Shown here one piece after another: positions 46,482-57,735 of a DNA stretch of 64,000 nt. This stretch comes from Wolfiporia cocos. Lineage: Eukaryota; Basidiomycota; Agaricomycetes; Polyporales; Phaeolaceae. The position numbers were made by a program, and so were the translations under genes. The stretch covers positions 806,001 through 870,000 of the forward strand of contig JACCLO010000007.1 of the NCBI GenBank assembly GCA_029448655.1. Reading direction: 5' to 3'. The notes under the pieces are model-generated. The model ran no database searches, had not been told where the DNA came from, and saw only the letters and a program-made list of their open reading frames with translations. The stretch's first letter is position 1. Every line of letters starts with the position of its first letter.

Positions 46482-47082
46482 TCTGCACTCGAAGCCTTTC
46501 ATTTTCCGCAATGAGGTAATCATTCTTTTCCACAAGTAACCTGTACGTCTGATTGCCTGAGAAAATCAGTGCCTCATGATTCGTGCCAGAGATGAGCTGG
46601 TTGGAGATGAGCTAGTGATTGGTGCAGCAGTTTTCAGACATACGGTAGAATTCACTTCTTCCCAATTTGAAACTCCTTGCAAATTTCCTGCTAAGAGATC
46701 TGAATTAAAAGAGTTTATTGTCCGTTGATTGTTGCCCAGGGACTGTGTGTGCTCAGGAGAAAATGAGTGTGGTGTACGGAGAATACCAGCTGCTGTTGTC
46801 AAAGGGGTTTGTAAATTAGGAGGATCAAGAGGTGTAAAAGAGCTGAGAATATGAGGGTTTTGAGACATGAGGGAAGTAAAAAAAGAGGCAACGTGACAAG
46901 ACATGACATGTGACGAGATCAGACAGGATGATGAGTGACAATCTTGGAGCTTCAATTACCCACGTGACTGACCAGAGTGGAAGCTTGCCTTCTCGATCTA
47001 GCAACTGCTGCAGTGCTCTCTTCAGTGCTCCGACCAGTGCCTGATTCAGCACTTCCTTACACCCGTCTTTGTCATGTTTCAA
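46482..47082 (-). pseudogene. 5' exons of the Tnp2-element accessory gene, separated by the KDZ insertion
   Basis: Reads MKHDKDGCKEVLNQALVGAL, KRALQQLLDREGKLPLWSVT and W. A later exon has AGILRTPHSFSPEHTQ, and GNQTYRLLVEKNDYLIAENE / RLRVQI leads into a GTGAGT intron. The next exon, TYLSQIREDIQLIIRD, runs straight into the KDZ target site CTCTAATG and continues at 25855. The leucine-rich segment could be a short coiled coil. This continuity supports the KDZ boundary independently of the repeats. Confidence 0.6.
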
Positions 47083-47099
47083 AAGTGTATAGTTGTATT

Positions 47100-49560
47100 T
47101 TATGTCATATACTGCACTTTACAAATTTTTAACCCAGTATAATGCAAACCAGAGACAAGACTTGCTGTGGACTAGCGAGGATTCTAATGATCACGTGATA
47201 ATAATCGTAGTGTGGCAACTATTACTTTCTATAAGGCGTTAAGGCCACGCAAGCACGGCATAGCCCGCTACCGGTGTGCGGGCAGATCAATGTGTGCAGT
47301 ACAGAACAAATAGAGAAGTAGTCATAGCTTTCGTATAAGCGGTTGTATATCTCGCCCTGCCCCGCCCCCCACCCCCCGAACCAGTGGTTGTGAATAGTCG
47401 CGCTCGCGCGTCTAGCACGCTGTAATTAGTACCGGCATTCTTGAGACATTACTTACTGCTGCTTCGATAACTATATGCTCTGTATATGCTATGGGTATAC
47501 AACAATAGTAGCTCAACTTCAAAACAGATAGTAGTGAAGATGGAATGGCTGACATCAATGACCACTTATGGGGACTCCTTGGGCGGCAGCTCACATAAGC
47601 AGGAGTGTACTCGGAAACTACATGCAGCACTAGAGGCTGAAGATAGCGACCGGAAGACTATGGCGCATGTTCTAGCTATTCTCTACTTAGCATCGTGGAC
47701 TTGCTGCGGGCATTTTTGCTGATTCTTTGCAGGTCTTGCTTGATGATGGCATCCAGATGAAAGATGCCCGGAAGGCATTCCAACTGAGTCGCCCCAAAAA
47801 TCAAGGCACTTCAACCATATATACGTTCGCCACAATCCGAGCTATCCGAAGAGTCTCTGATATCAGATTGATAGCTGAGCAGGCGTGCATTCGCACAATA
47901 TTACTACTGGCACATACACGTACCAGCACAATTGTTAACACTGTAATAACGTAGGGTACACAACGCGAGTCAGGCAACGCTACAAGCTGTTCACCGTCTG
48001 GGTGCGAGACTACTTTGCTGTCAGAGACATCCGGATCAAATATTTTGTTACTTATATTCCCACACATACAAGCTGATAAGAAAAATTGTAACCATAGACC
48101 TGCCCTAAAGCCCGAGGGAAATTTTGAAACCTTTTGCGTTCCAATTTACACTCCAAGACCCACTACCTCCGGTAGCGGGAATGTTGATCCGACGCTACCA
48201 CCTGTCGAATCACTTGCCTCTCGGCTCTCAGCTCAGCTCAATACAACTGGAAGTACTATGGTACTTCCAAAGCAAATATTGGAGCCACATAATGTCAAAA
48301 CTTGAACTTGAAGTCCAAGATTTGTTATGTACAACAGCTGAAAGTGATGTTCCTGCTACTTCCGTTCGACTAGATGAGATATAGAGCTAAGGCGTTACAG
48401 AAAATGTACGTATTTCAATTTTATACTTGTATTCTAAGATTATAAAGGTGTAAGACATGATATTCTTTGAATAAACATCACATAGGAAGGAGCTACAGTG
48501 TCTCTGCGGAGGCAAAATGGTAGAGAGTCAAGATAGCATTATCTGTGTCTGTTGTGACTGAAATTTGTATGACTACATGTGTAATATGTTCTATAATATA
48601 TTCAGAGTTTTATCTCGATTTCTACTTGAAGAATAAGTAATTCAATCCGATGGTGTCCAAATAGTGCACCAGTTTCCAAATGCCTGTAAGATATTACTAG
48701 GTGAAATCGGGCAATCAGAAGCATGGTATTATATTGAAATGGATGTTTACTTTCTATGTATATGGTATGTTAATATTCTATAGAGAAGATCTACTGTAAC
48801 GCATGAAATACAAGAACATGTCAGTTTTAGCACTGACTTTCTTGATGTTTTCCTTCACCAGGAACCAAGTAGAAAGAGCAGGACCATGAGAAACATATAG
48901 AAGAATACAGTGGGACATAGAGAGAGTGGTACAGAAGGCTCGGAATTTTTGAGAATGCGTGACTGTAGGTACAGGCTGCACAAGTCAAATGATGTCGAAA
49001 TCAGCTTCAGCCACAGCAGCCACTGAGACGAAGCTTTAAGCTTTCTGTGTTTAAAAAGTGCGTTTGGTCACGTTTCTGTACATTTGAGGCAAGTACGCGC
49101 TCAGGCAAACAGGTGATGGACAGATATGGCAGGTGCTGCTACCCGGTGGCGCCTCTACTGTAACAGGATAAATACACTACCAGCTACATATCAACGCTGC
49201 TCCTCTGACACCTCCTCCTACATACCTGCCATCTGAACAATTTCTAGCCCGAGTTTCTCGACCAGGAAGAACTGGCCCTCTAAATCTTCCCCATAGGGCC
49301 CATTACGCTTTGGATGTGGTAGCATTCCAACCACAGAGATAATCGAAGTAACCTTCACCACGACGAGACGCAGTGTTCCAAGTATGTGCATGAGTATAGG
49401 GTGTTGTATGAGTAGTCTAATAGCTTCTGATCAGGCTCCGAGTAGAGTGAGATTAATGCCAGAGCAGTAGATGCCGCATTAATTCTGAGTGTGAAGAAGT
49501 ACTGTACTTCTCCTATGCCTACTTTGTCTCCCTCAAGTCGGACCTATGAGATTATATATG
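47100..49560. other. Long stretch without a supported gene
   Basis: Short frames (for example 47486-47722 and 48015-48305) show no recognisable motif, splice-consistent continuation or codon regularity. It lies between the accessory gene and the 3' end of Tnp2 within the Tnp2 element and may hold decayed sequence or further untraced insertions. Confidence 0.5.
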
Positions 49561-49566
49561 ATTGTT

Positions 49567-52500
49567 TTAGAAAAAGGATGTATATAAGGATATATATCTT
49601 ACCTTTACATTGCGTGTCATGCGAAGTTTTCCAAGTGGAATACCCTGTTCTGCCCAAACTGACCGCGCTACCTGTCCAGTTGGTAGTAGGACCCGTGCCC
49701 ATTTCTGGAAGCGCAAATTGAGTCTAAAATCTTCAGTCGGCTGTATTCCTTCATGCTGCAGAAAATCGCTGAGTGATTGAGCCTCTGAGGCTGTCATTGC
49801 TAGCAGTCCATTTGATGCAGCACGCAAGAGGGCATAGCCACCTCCAAGATCAATAGCACCACGAGGAAGTCTCTTGGTTTCATTAAGTGCAGGCATCATT
49901 GATCGAATGGCATTGGTCCTGCATCTCACAAGCCCTCGCTCCGCAAAATTGGCATAGGGGTGTACGTGAGAACGAAGTTGCCGTCCAACGAGCTCAATTG
50001 CGCGCTCCATAGCAAACTGGGAGTATGTAGAGTAGGGGCCAATTCGTTCTGTCTCAGAGGCGATATGAGTGACTGAGTGAACACTTTGTCGGACGAAGTG
50101 ACTACGATCTGGATGTCTGTCGCAGTAGAGAATCTCATAGTCATCTGAGAATGTATGAAGCAGATCATGGGCCTCTTGGAGTTCCTGTGATCGAATTTCA
50201 CGTTGATACATCATCCGGATGCCACGGACAAGCTGACAGAAGTTACGGTAAAATCTTGGGGGCAGGAGATTATACAGAAGAGCAACGCAATACTCATATA
50301 GATGCGTTATCTGCTCTTGTGCTTTGTACCCACTATTAATCTTTTCTGCAGGATTTCGGGGAGATCGATCGAAAGAGCCGGGGAGATATGAGGTCAACTT
50401 AGCAACATCAGCACCATGGGTAGTCCAGGCATCACCAACTAGGACAGAAAATTGCCAAGTTGATTTATTGTCATCCTTGCCACACTTCATTGTACCTCGC
50501 CAGAGCTCAAAGAAAAGCTCATGATGATTCGGACCAGTGAGGTGCATTATGTCTGCAGGAAAGCCACCAGGAATTCCAAGAAAACATCCTGATGGGAGTC
50601 CACCAAATAAACTCGGTTTACAGATCCCAGTCTCCAAGCGAATCTTCTCATATTCACGCTGGGTAGATGCACTGAGCAGGCGTTCCAGATTGGCATAGTA
50701 CCTCTGAGAGGCTTCCTGAGAGTCCAGTTTCTGGCCATGGAGGGAGACATCAGGGTGGCAAGAATTTGGAACGGAGTAATTGTTAGGTAACTGGCATGCA
50801 GGATAGTAATGGCTACCACCAGGCTTATGGCGTCCTTTCAGAGGGCAGTATAGGCGACATCTATGAGCTCCAGAGTGTCCAACTGTGCCATTGAGGTATG
50901 TCATTGCCGGGCCATCGGCGGTTGCGAACACCAAGAATATTTTGGAATCATAGAGTCCACGCTGCTCACTCCAGAGCTTTAGTCTCTCGTGCTCTCCCAT
51001 GAATGAAGCAATATGGCGAAGACTAGGAAGAATGAAAGAGTCGATATTCATTGGCTTATTGGGCCCAGGAATAAATCCACCAGGCATGATATGGGTTTTC
51101 TTGTACCGCATATCTGGTGCATAGTCAAGAAGGATCCATATTAACATCCAGCAATCAGAGACCTTGGAGGCATAAAGCTGGGCACCATCAATGGAAAACA
51201 TTAAGCAGGTATCTTCATCCTTGATATCCCCACGAACAACAGCCTCCAGGTAGTCCTTGCCATGTATGTAGTCGCTAATCACAGGAATCTCACCATCAGT
51301 TTCCTGAAGTGAGGCGAGCACCTGTCTAGTAGCTGTGGCACGGTACTCAGCATTTCGAGAGCCGGCAGAGGAGCGTCGCATGGCTTGTATTACAGGAGCA
51401 ATGGGGATGGTCATTGATCGCTTCCGTGGGACTAGCTTTTGCTTGTCTTCTTTCTTCATACCGTGGCTCATAGCAGTGGCTGCATTTGTCGAGGTCACTG
51501 TATATCCCAGTATATGCCATACAGGAATTAATGCAGCAATCATGTCGCAATACAAAGATCCCAGTGAGATCTTCAACATAGGACTTAACTTGAGCATATG
51601 AGAGAAGCTCCAAGTGAGGTGGACAGCGCAAAAGCGCACTGCGAAAGTGCTCGTAAATCTTTTGAGAGCAGTCATCGAGGCCCGTGTAGATCTCGATAGA
51701 CAGCACTTGAATGGGATTGTTGATGTCGAGATGTCCCTGTGGTGGATTTTGGATACGTCTGAGAATATCCGGATCATGGATGTCATCCTCAAGGCGTGCA
51801 TTACGAATCAGATGCTGCATCTCGACAGTCTGCCGAAGCTCCTCTAGAGTGATTATCTGAGGGTTCTCCAGTTCATGGGGCTCTTGGTTGTTGCTGTTTT
51901 CCGCCAGACTTTCTGATGCTAGTCTGACAGGAAGAATTCCTCTGAGATGCTCTTCATAGTGTTCTTCATCCTCCTCCTCCTCCTCCTCCTCCTCCTGCAG
52001 AGCTATCAGACTGCCAGCATCAGGTTGAGATTGTGGAACACCACCGCCGTGGTTAGGAAATGGCACGTGGCTGAATCCAAGGTCCTCTTGTGCAAGGCTT
52101 TCTGCATCATCACCAGCCAGAATCTATGAAAATTTCATTACATATAGCCACTGCTTTCATTCATATAAATTTTGGTATACCTGTGTGAGTAAATTAGCAG
52201 TGTTCCCACTATTCTCCTGCGCTTGGTTCTGTTCCTGGAACTGATTTTCTAAATTTCTGTCTTCGGCCACTTGATGCTCCGGATTCTCAGGGAAATTAAC
52301 AACAGAGACTTTTGGCTGGCTTATTAAACTATCAAGAGGTGCATAATATTTCCATGCACCAATTTCACCTGAATCTATATTGGGATTTTGTGCTGGCTCC
52401 CGGTAGCTTTTACCACTCAAATCAAGGGGTTCTACGATGTAACATGACATATTTAGCTTACTGGGCCATGGTGAGACAGATGAATATCTACCTGGATCTG

Positions 52501-52921
52501 TTTTTGAGCCTGAGCTGAACACATTGGTATTGGATGCATGACTTTCTTCCTGCGACTATCCCAAGTATATGGTGAGCCATGATTTTAGTAGTGCACAAAT
52601 CACATTGTGGATGTACGTCCCACTCAAACTTACATCAACTCGCCTTCTCTTGGTATACCGGTGACTTTCTGTAGCAGAGTCTGACTGAAATAATCTTGCC
52701 TTCTTCTTGTGGTCGAAGTATGTGCTGCGATGGACTTTGACGCGGATGTTATTGCAGTATAACGAACATTCACAGTAATACTCTTTTTCTCCGCTTGGGG
52801 AAAGCACATACTCAGCAGCTCGTGGCATATGCACTAATAATCGTGTCGAGGAGTGACCAGCATTTTTAAATGCAGAGTGTAGTGTCAATTCAAAGTACTG
52901 AATGGACTGGTAATCTAACAA
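49567..52921 (-). pseudogene. Tnp2-family (EnSpm/CACTA-like) transposase, frameshifted
   Basis: N-terminal zinc-finger-like exon: YCECSLYCNNIRVKVHRSTY (~52740-52800), typical of fungal Tnp2-like transposases. After an acidic linker (EEEEEEEEDEEHYEEH) comes HDCCINSCMAYTGIYSDLDK with CSHCYEPRYEERR (~51450-51530). A one-base frameshift near 51445 (CAAGCAAAAGC) moves to QKLVPRKRSMTIPIAPVIQA. The core reads CLMFSIDGAQLYASKVSDCW, MPGGFIPGPNKPMNIDSFIL, FLVFATADGPAMTYLNGTVG and FPADIMHLTGPNHHELFFEL. The C-terminal part runs to ~49600. It cuts and pastes the element bounded by CCCAGTGAA ends. No other stop was noticed in the core, so the copy is young or the frameshift is an intron I mis-drew. Confidence 0.88.
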
Positions 52922-53175
52922 ATCGGCTCCTTGACGAACTCAGCTTGACATCAGCTCAAGACAAACTCAGACGCGATATTTATTGACGAGGATATGTTGA
53001 ATATATCAATGAGTATGTGTGAGTATGACGAGAGCCTTGGCATCAGTGATCGGACCGCTCAGACTCTTGGCAAATAGCTTTCGCTATATTCTAGTATACT
53101 TGGATATTTCAACGATATATTTTGGTACACTCTAGTACATATCGATATCTCGTGGATATGTGGTACTTTCACTGG

Positions 53176-53264
53176 GGCTCACGGCTTGGCCCGGCCTGGC
53201 CCGGCCCAAGTAGGGCTTGGCCCGGCCCGGCCTATGGCCCAAAGCCGGGCCTGGCACATCACTA
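53176..53264. mobile_element. Right half of the split hAT MITE
   Basis: Begins GGCTCACGGCTTGGCCCGG at the point where 22674 stops, and ends GGGCCTGGCACATCACTA, the hAT MITE terminus. Compared with the 3214 copy it lacks about 67 bp of GC-rich subterminal repeat. Confidence 0.85.
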
Positions 53265-53748
53265 CTGGAGGGCAGCCGTGTCATTACGAGACGGACCCAA
53301 AGTCAGACAAACTCGAGCCACTGAAGGTCGACAGGGTGCATTTTGACGATCAGGCAGCATATAATCTCCAGAGCCCATGTCCTGTCTTGCGGGCTCGTGA
53401 AGACTTCGAGTCGAACGTTGAGACTAGCGCAAAAGGGTACGTCGATATGTATCTATAATGATTGCATCGTCCTGGAATTTGATCTGCTCACTTAGACCTG
53501 CCAAGGTGAAGATAGGACTTGAAACGATGTTACGATATACATGTGAGGCCTGCCTTGTCATTCCCGGATGTAGAGCTCGTAGCAGGGTCCCTCGAGTCAG
53601 CAAGGATAATATCAATCAATATATCAACAAACACTATGACAGCTAATGCCGTATACTCGAGATCAACAGAGTAGAGGCCAAACCGCATGATCTTATCTTC
53701 GTTATGGGGTGGATCAAGTGCCCCACCTGGTTGTTACATCATTCGAAC
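53265..53748. other. Right flank of the nested stack, no gene assigned
   Basis: A short frame with KSDKLEPLKVDRVHFDDQAA and LRAREDFESNVETSAKGYVD (~53290-53457) has protein-like composition and may be an exon, but nothing around it supports a gene model. Confidence 0.4.
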
Positions 53749-54666
53749 TAGTGTTGCGAGGTCCGGTCCCAAGGACCGCTGAAGACCAAGGACCGGACCA
53801 GGACCGGACTGTTTAGGACCGATTCAACGGTCCGGTAAGGACCGGTCTGGAGCAGTCCTGGACCGCTCCCAAAGTTATTGTAGAATAGCACTTAGAATAT
53901 GGTTGCTCCAAGGTAGGGAACTATGCTCAATTGATTTACAACAAACCAAAGTATTTAAGACACCCTAGAGTGATCTGAGATGGTATGCATCATGTATGTA
54001 CCACTGGCTGTTAGGGTGAACATGTCAGACAGAAGCTGACATGAATAGTAATAACCGAAAACCTGATCCTGATGATATAATGAAGCACTGCTATTGTCTT
54101 GGGCCATGCTTGACACATACAGTCTGTCCTCATATTGTCACTAGTTTTGTTGACTGACATGCAGTTGTGTATACAGTAGTGCTAATGCTCACATGTTGTG
54201 ATACACATGCATGCTGCATTCAATATCACCCAGTTATTGGCAAAGCGCTGCTTAGTGCTACTCATTGTGGCACATACAAGATGCAACAAGTATATCTCAT
54301 TAGATACAACTTGAGGTGTGCAGTTACTGCAGTGGTATTTCTGTGTGTTGACTTCAGTTACCAGTATACAATTTTACTTTCAGAAATCAAGAATCATTGC
54401 ACCATAGCCAGTTTTTGGGCTGCATTTAGTATGTTCTGATATATACTGAGTAGTAAATACACTTTTGTCGCAGTTTCTGACATATATAATTATGATTAAG
54501 TCAATAAGCACTTCATCGGTCCTGGACCGGTTCAGACCGGTCCTGGGACCGCTATAGGACTGCGGTCCTACTTGGGACCGGTCTTCGGACCGGTCCCTCA
54601 TCTGGTCCTGGTCCCGGTCCTCGGTCCTGTCCAAAAGACCGGACCAGACCAGACCTCGCAACACTA
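53749..54666. mobile_element. hAT-type MITE, GGACCGG family, TSD ATTCGAAC
   Basis: This 918-bp unit has ends TAGTGTTGCGAGGTCCGGTC / GACCAGACCTCGCAACACTA and exact 8-bp ATTCGAAC (53741-53748, 54667-54674). Subterminal arrays of GGACCGGTC-type words flank an AT-rich core. The core is inverted relative to the related copy at 60792-61780 (shared CAAGACAATAGCAGTGCTT). Confidence 0.92.
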
Positions 54667-54674
54667 ATTCGAAC

Positions 54675-55305
54675 ACACACATCAGAGAGAGGTGATATTG
54701 GACTAATAGCAGGACACAAAATTTTTGCCACACTCACTATTAGTGCACATGGCAGCTACGAGAGCTCTGCTTCCTCAATGTCTAACATTCCCCCCACCCG
54801 AAATTCAGACCACAAACAGATACCCTGGTCAATACATCTTCCTTCCCCATCGAGAAGAGGCTGTTATCGCCATGGTTATTACGTGATCTCATGCCGATAC
54901 GTATAGACCAAATTCGCCGCATAGAGATCCACAAAGCATTGATGGAGGCCAGGAAGATAAAGGGAAGGAGGCTGCGAGAAGCTGATTGTTCATGATGGAG
55001 GTATACCGCCACAGAGTAGGACAGGAGAGGGAGAAAATTCGGCACAGAAAAATGGAGCACCGACAAGACCGGTCCATAGTATGTAGGACGAGAGCAGCGG
55101 AGTGCTGTAGTGGGGCAGCCACAGGAGAGATGAATCAACAGATGAGGTTCAGGCGAGGCAATCCCAGGAGGTTAGCATGCACATGAAGGATCCTGCAAAA
55201 CAGCCACATGCACATGGCCAGGACGGAACACGTATACCACATAACTGAGGAATAGGAGGGAAGCCAGAGAGGAGGAAAAGTCGGAGCAGGCAAAAGGCTC
55301 GGCAA
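54675..55305. other. No supported gene
   Basis: Low-information frames only. It precedes the WDR8-like fragment. Confidence 0.45.
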
Positions 55306-55389
55306 ATCACGCCGGATGACTAGACAATCTTTGATTGCTGTAATGAGGGAATGAGTCCCAGAAGAAAATGTTACAAGAGAAGCTGTATG
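55306..55389 (-). pseudogene. Fragment copied from the first exon of WDR8
   Basis: Twenty-eight codons, HTASLVTFSSGTHSLITAIK plus DCLVIRRD, correspond to HTASLVAFSPGTHFLLTAIQ plus DHLIVRRA of the WDR8 gene at 18618-18701. Nucleotides are also clearly alike. No other WDR8 exon is nearby and the start is missing. An exon fragment captured by a mobile element or a small segmental duplication is the likeliest origin. Confidence 0.75.
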
Positions 55390-56440
55390 TCCATGATGCA
55401 TACATCCATATGACTGTGGAGGTCCATGGTATGTAGCTTTGTGATTCTGGTGTGCGTATGCATACAATTTTGGCTATTGAGTATAATGGGACTATCTGGA
55501 CCTTCCATCATTGATATATATATTTGTCAGTCAATCCTCCAAGAGCCGACATAAGTTACAGCTGTGAGCGAAATGCATCGTCATCAGAACAAAGCTACAT
55601 GCGCTATACCAGGGGCAAAGGAACATGGTACAGTCAGGTAAGCTGGAACAAACACTGATGTTTGTCACCCTACCATCAGGTAGCTCACATATTCCACCGT
55701 TTTTTTCTCTTTGCAGACCATTCAGATCCTGCCATCACTGCATCAAAGTGGCACCGCTCGCGCGTCGGCATTGCTGCACCAACAATGGCAAGCTCAGAGA
55801 AAGATACAGGTGATATGACCAGTAGTTTGATATGCTATTGATAGATCACTGTGCTTGTTGAATGGAGTTTTTATAGGTCCATGATGCCTCAGCTAGTAAT
55901 GACAATGAAATTCAGGCAGAGGAGTCGTCATGTATCAACTGCGCAGTTCTCTTTTTCTGATTCGCCACTGAGATGCTATCATTTATTCCGCGAGTTAGAG
56001 AAGAGACCGCATAACGGACCTCTGGGAATGTGCTATCGCGACGCGACGCGTTCCAGCTCATATCCCGTGACCGCGTCAGGCCATCATATCATTCCCACGG
56101 CTCAACTACGCCCCACCTCCTCGAATGTCTGCCATCTATTCCAGCTCAGCGCCTACACCATGTTCCCGAAAATCGCCGCACCTTCTGCCACATTGAAAGC
56201 TGACACAATGGCATCAGGCCGGCCAAATGAGTTGCAGGGGCAGGGAGGCGGGCGATGATGATGCACACCCCCACGTGTTGCCCTTCTTCCTCTTCACATA
56301 GGGCGTCAAAGGCGCGGGGTTCTTATAGCGAAACCTAACTGTCCCACGACCCCCTGTATATGGCAAGTCATGAAACAGATCATCAATCCTGCTCAGCCCG
56401 CTTCGTCCCTGGCGAGCTGCGTATATAAGAATATGGGATT
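55390..56440. other. Upstream region of the C2H2 gene, no gene assigned
   Basis: Short frames (55625-55813, 55851-56258) contain HCIKVAPLARRHCCTNNGKL but no domain. A TATA-like GTATATAAG at ~56421 lies about 80 bp before the C2H2 start. An overlapping upstream ATG (56448) opens a short frame that could damp translation. Confidence 0.4.
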
Positions 56441-56499
56441 TGGCACGATGGGAGGCACACACCACTGTCGTCGTGTTCCCGAGCATCGAATTATCCCCA

Positions 56500-57735
56500 A
56501 TGTCCTTCGCCGCTTTCCAGAACCAGTTTACCGTCGATTGGCAGGCCATGGACTATGACCAGACGCAGGATGGCATGCCACCCACTACCGATGGATATTA
56601 CTCCCATACGCATGCTTCGTATCTTACAGGTTCTTGCGGGGATGTCACATATACCGACGCTCCATGCTCCACGCATGGCGACGTTTCCCCCTCTTCGACT
56701 ACGTTCTCATCCGGATGGTGTAGCCCTGGCAATGGACCCGTGTCCAGTATATATGATCACGACAGCCCTAATTCGTATGTTATTTGCATTTCTATCTCGA
56801 TATATGCAGTGAACGATGCCCTCGCTTTACATAGAGTGTCCCCTGTCAACGATGTATATTATGCACCGTCTGACAATGTCAATGGCACAGAGTCGTTGCG
56901 TTACAGTGCCACTAGCTCTCTCTTGTTGAATCCGGAGCCTAATGGTACTGCCTACCATCCCACTGTGGACAATATGCCTTTTACTCAGAACGCGCCTATT
57001 GGAGAATTCCCTCAGCTCGTGTACTCTGGCAACAATACCCACCACCCTACGACCGTGCATAGTGTCGAGGCATCTGGGGCGGGTGTCGGTGTTCTCTGTT
57101 CTACACATCCTGGGACCATCCACGCACAGGTCTCGTCGCCCGAATTCGGTTCTTATACCCCGCCGCAGCTTGCGCAGCTTCCGCCTCACTCCTTCACTCC
57201 TTCCCTGTGCGGCTCTTCTATGTATAGTGCTCTCCGTGACACTGCAAATAAATTCTATTCCCCCACCTCGCATGCTCCTCTGCAGCTCTCGCCTCTCTCG
57301 CCTCTCTCTCTAAGCCCCACACCAACCTCCTCCACGTACGAAGTCGAGCAAGCTCCCTACCCCTCCGCACATAAGACCCTCATGCACACTCCTCCTCGTA
57401 ACGAGCAAGCACAACTGTCCTCAGATGAGATATCCACCGCGGTGGAATCTTCACAGCGGTGCACAGTACCTGGATGCAATTACTCGACGTGGCGTAAACC
57501 GGACCTCAGGCGACACATGGAGAGTCATCGTAGAGACAATGATAGTAAGTGGGTGTGCTGTGGCGTACCGCTAGAAGAATGGCTGGGACGTTTTCCGTCG
57601 GAGGAAGAGAAATGCGCAGCGGATGTGCGTGAATACTACGGTCGGAATATGGTGGGTGGGTGCTGGAAGACGTTCGGGCGGAAGGACACCCTGGGTCGGC
57701 ACTTGAGAGACTTCGGATGCATGGGGCACGTGTAA
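56500..57735 (+). CDS. C2H2 zinc-finger protein, probable transcription factor
   Basis: Start taken at ATG 56500 (MSFAAFQNQFTVDWQAMDYD) after a TATA-like site. The next in-frame ATG (MDYDQTQ) is an alternative. About 410 residues: a Ser/Thr/Pro-rich N-terminal three-quarters, then one clear C2H2 finger CTVPGCNYSTWRKPDLRRHM (~57460-57520, closing His in ESH). A second degenerate finger, WVCCGVPLEEWLG ... GGCWKTFGRKDTLGRHLRDF with GC, sits at the C-terminus, an arrangement I associate with Agaricomycete zinc-finger regulators. No intron needed; a possible 35-nt GTATGT...GCAG segment at ~56776 is too short to trust. Nuclear DNA binding is inferred; target unknown. Confidence 0.8.
   Translation: MSFAAFQNQFTVDWQAMDYDQTQDGMPPTTDGYYSHTHASYLTGSCGDVTYTDAPCSTHGDVSPSSTTFSSGWCSPGNGPVSSIYDHDSPNSYVICISISIYAVNDALALHRVSPVNDVYYAPSDNVNGTESLRYSATSSLLLNPEPNGTAYHPTVDNMPFTQNAPIGEFPQLVYSGNNTHHPTTVHSVEASGAGVGVLCSTHPGTIHAQVSSPEFGSYTPPQLAQLPPHSFTPSLCGSSMYSALRDTANKFYSPTSHAPLQLSPLSPLSLSPTPTSSTYEVEQAPYPSAHKTLMHTPPRNEQAQLSSDEISTAVESSQRCTVPGCNYSTWRKPDLRRHMESHRRDNDSKWVCCGVPLEEWLGRFPSEEEKCAADVREYYGRNMVGGCWKTFGRKDTLGRHLRDFGCMGHV

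Larger units (their letters stand above)
22675..53175 (-). mobile_element. Tnp2/EnSpm-like DNA transposon carrying a nested KDZ element
   Basis: The ends CCCAGTGAAG (22675) and CTTTCACTGG (to 53175) are inverted, with weaker similarity running ~40 bp further in (AGCTATCGAAATATAC versus GATATCGATATGTAC). GGCTCACG precedes the left end (22667-22674) and follows the right end (53176-53183), a 7-8 bp duplication of MITE sequence. Subterminal regions (22680-23300 and 52930-53170) are rich in ATATC-type words. The transposase gene abuts the right end and the accessory gene the left end, both minus strand. Subtracting the KDZ element, a 692-bp MITE and their duplications leaves about 9.3 kb. Typical CACTA elements give 2-3 bp duplications, so the 7-8 bp figure is unusual. 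Confidence 0.75.

Noticed and set aside
22675..53175. Starship-type giant element with a tyrosine-recombinase captain
   Set aside because: No tyrosine recombinase was seen; boundaries, duplications and transposases fit Tnp2 and KDZ elements.
56776..56810. 35-nt intron in the C2H2 gene
   Set aside because: Too short for a spliceosomal intron and the frame is open without splicing.
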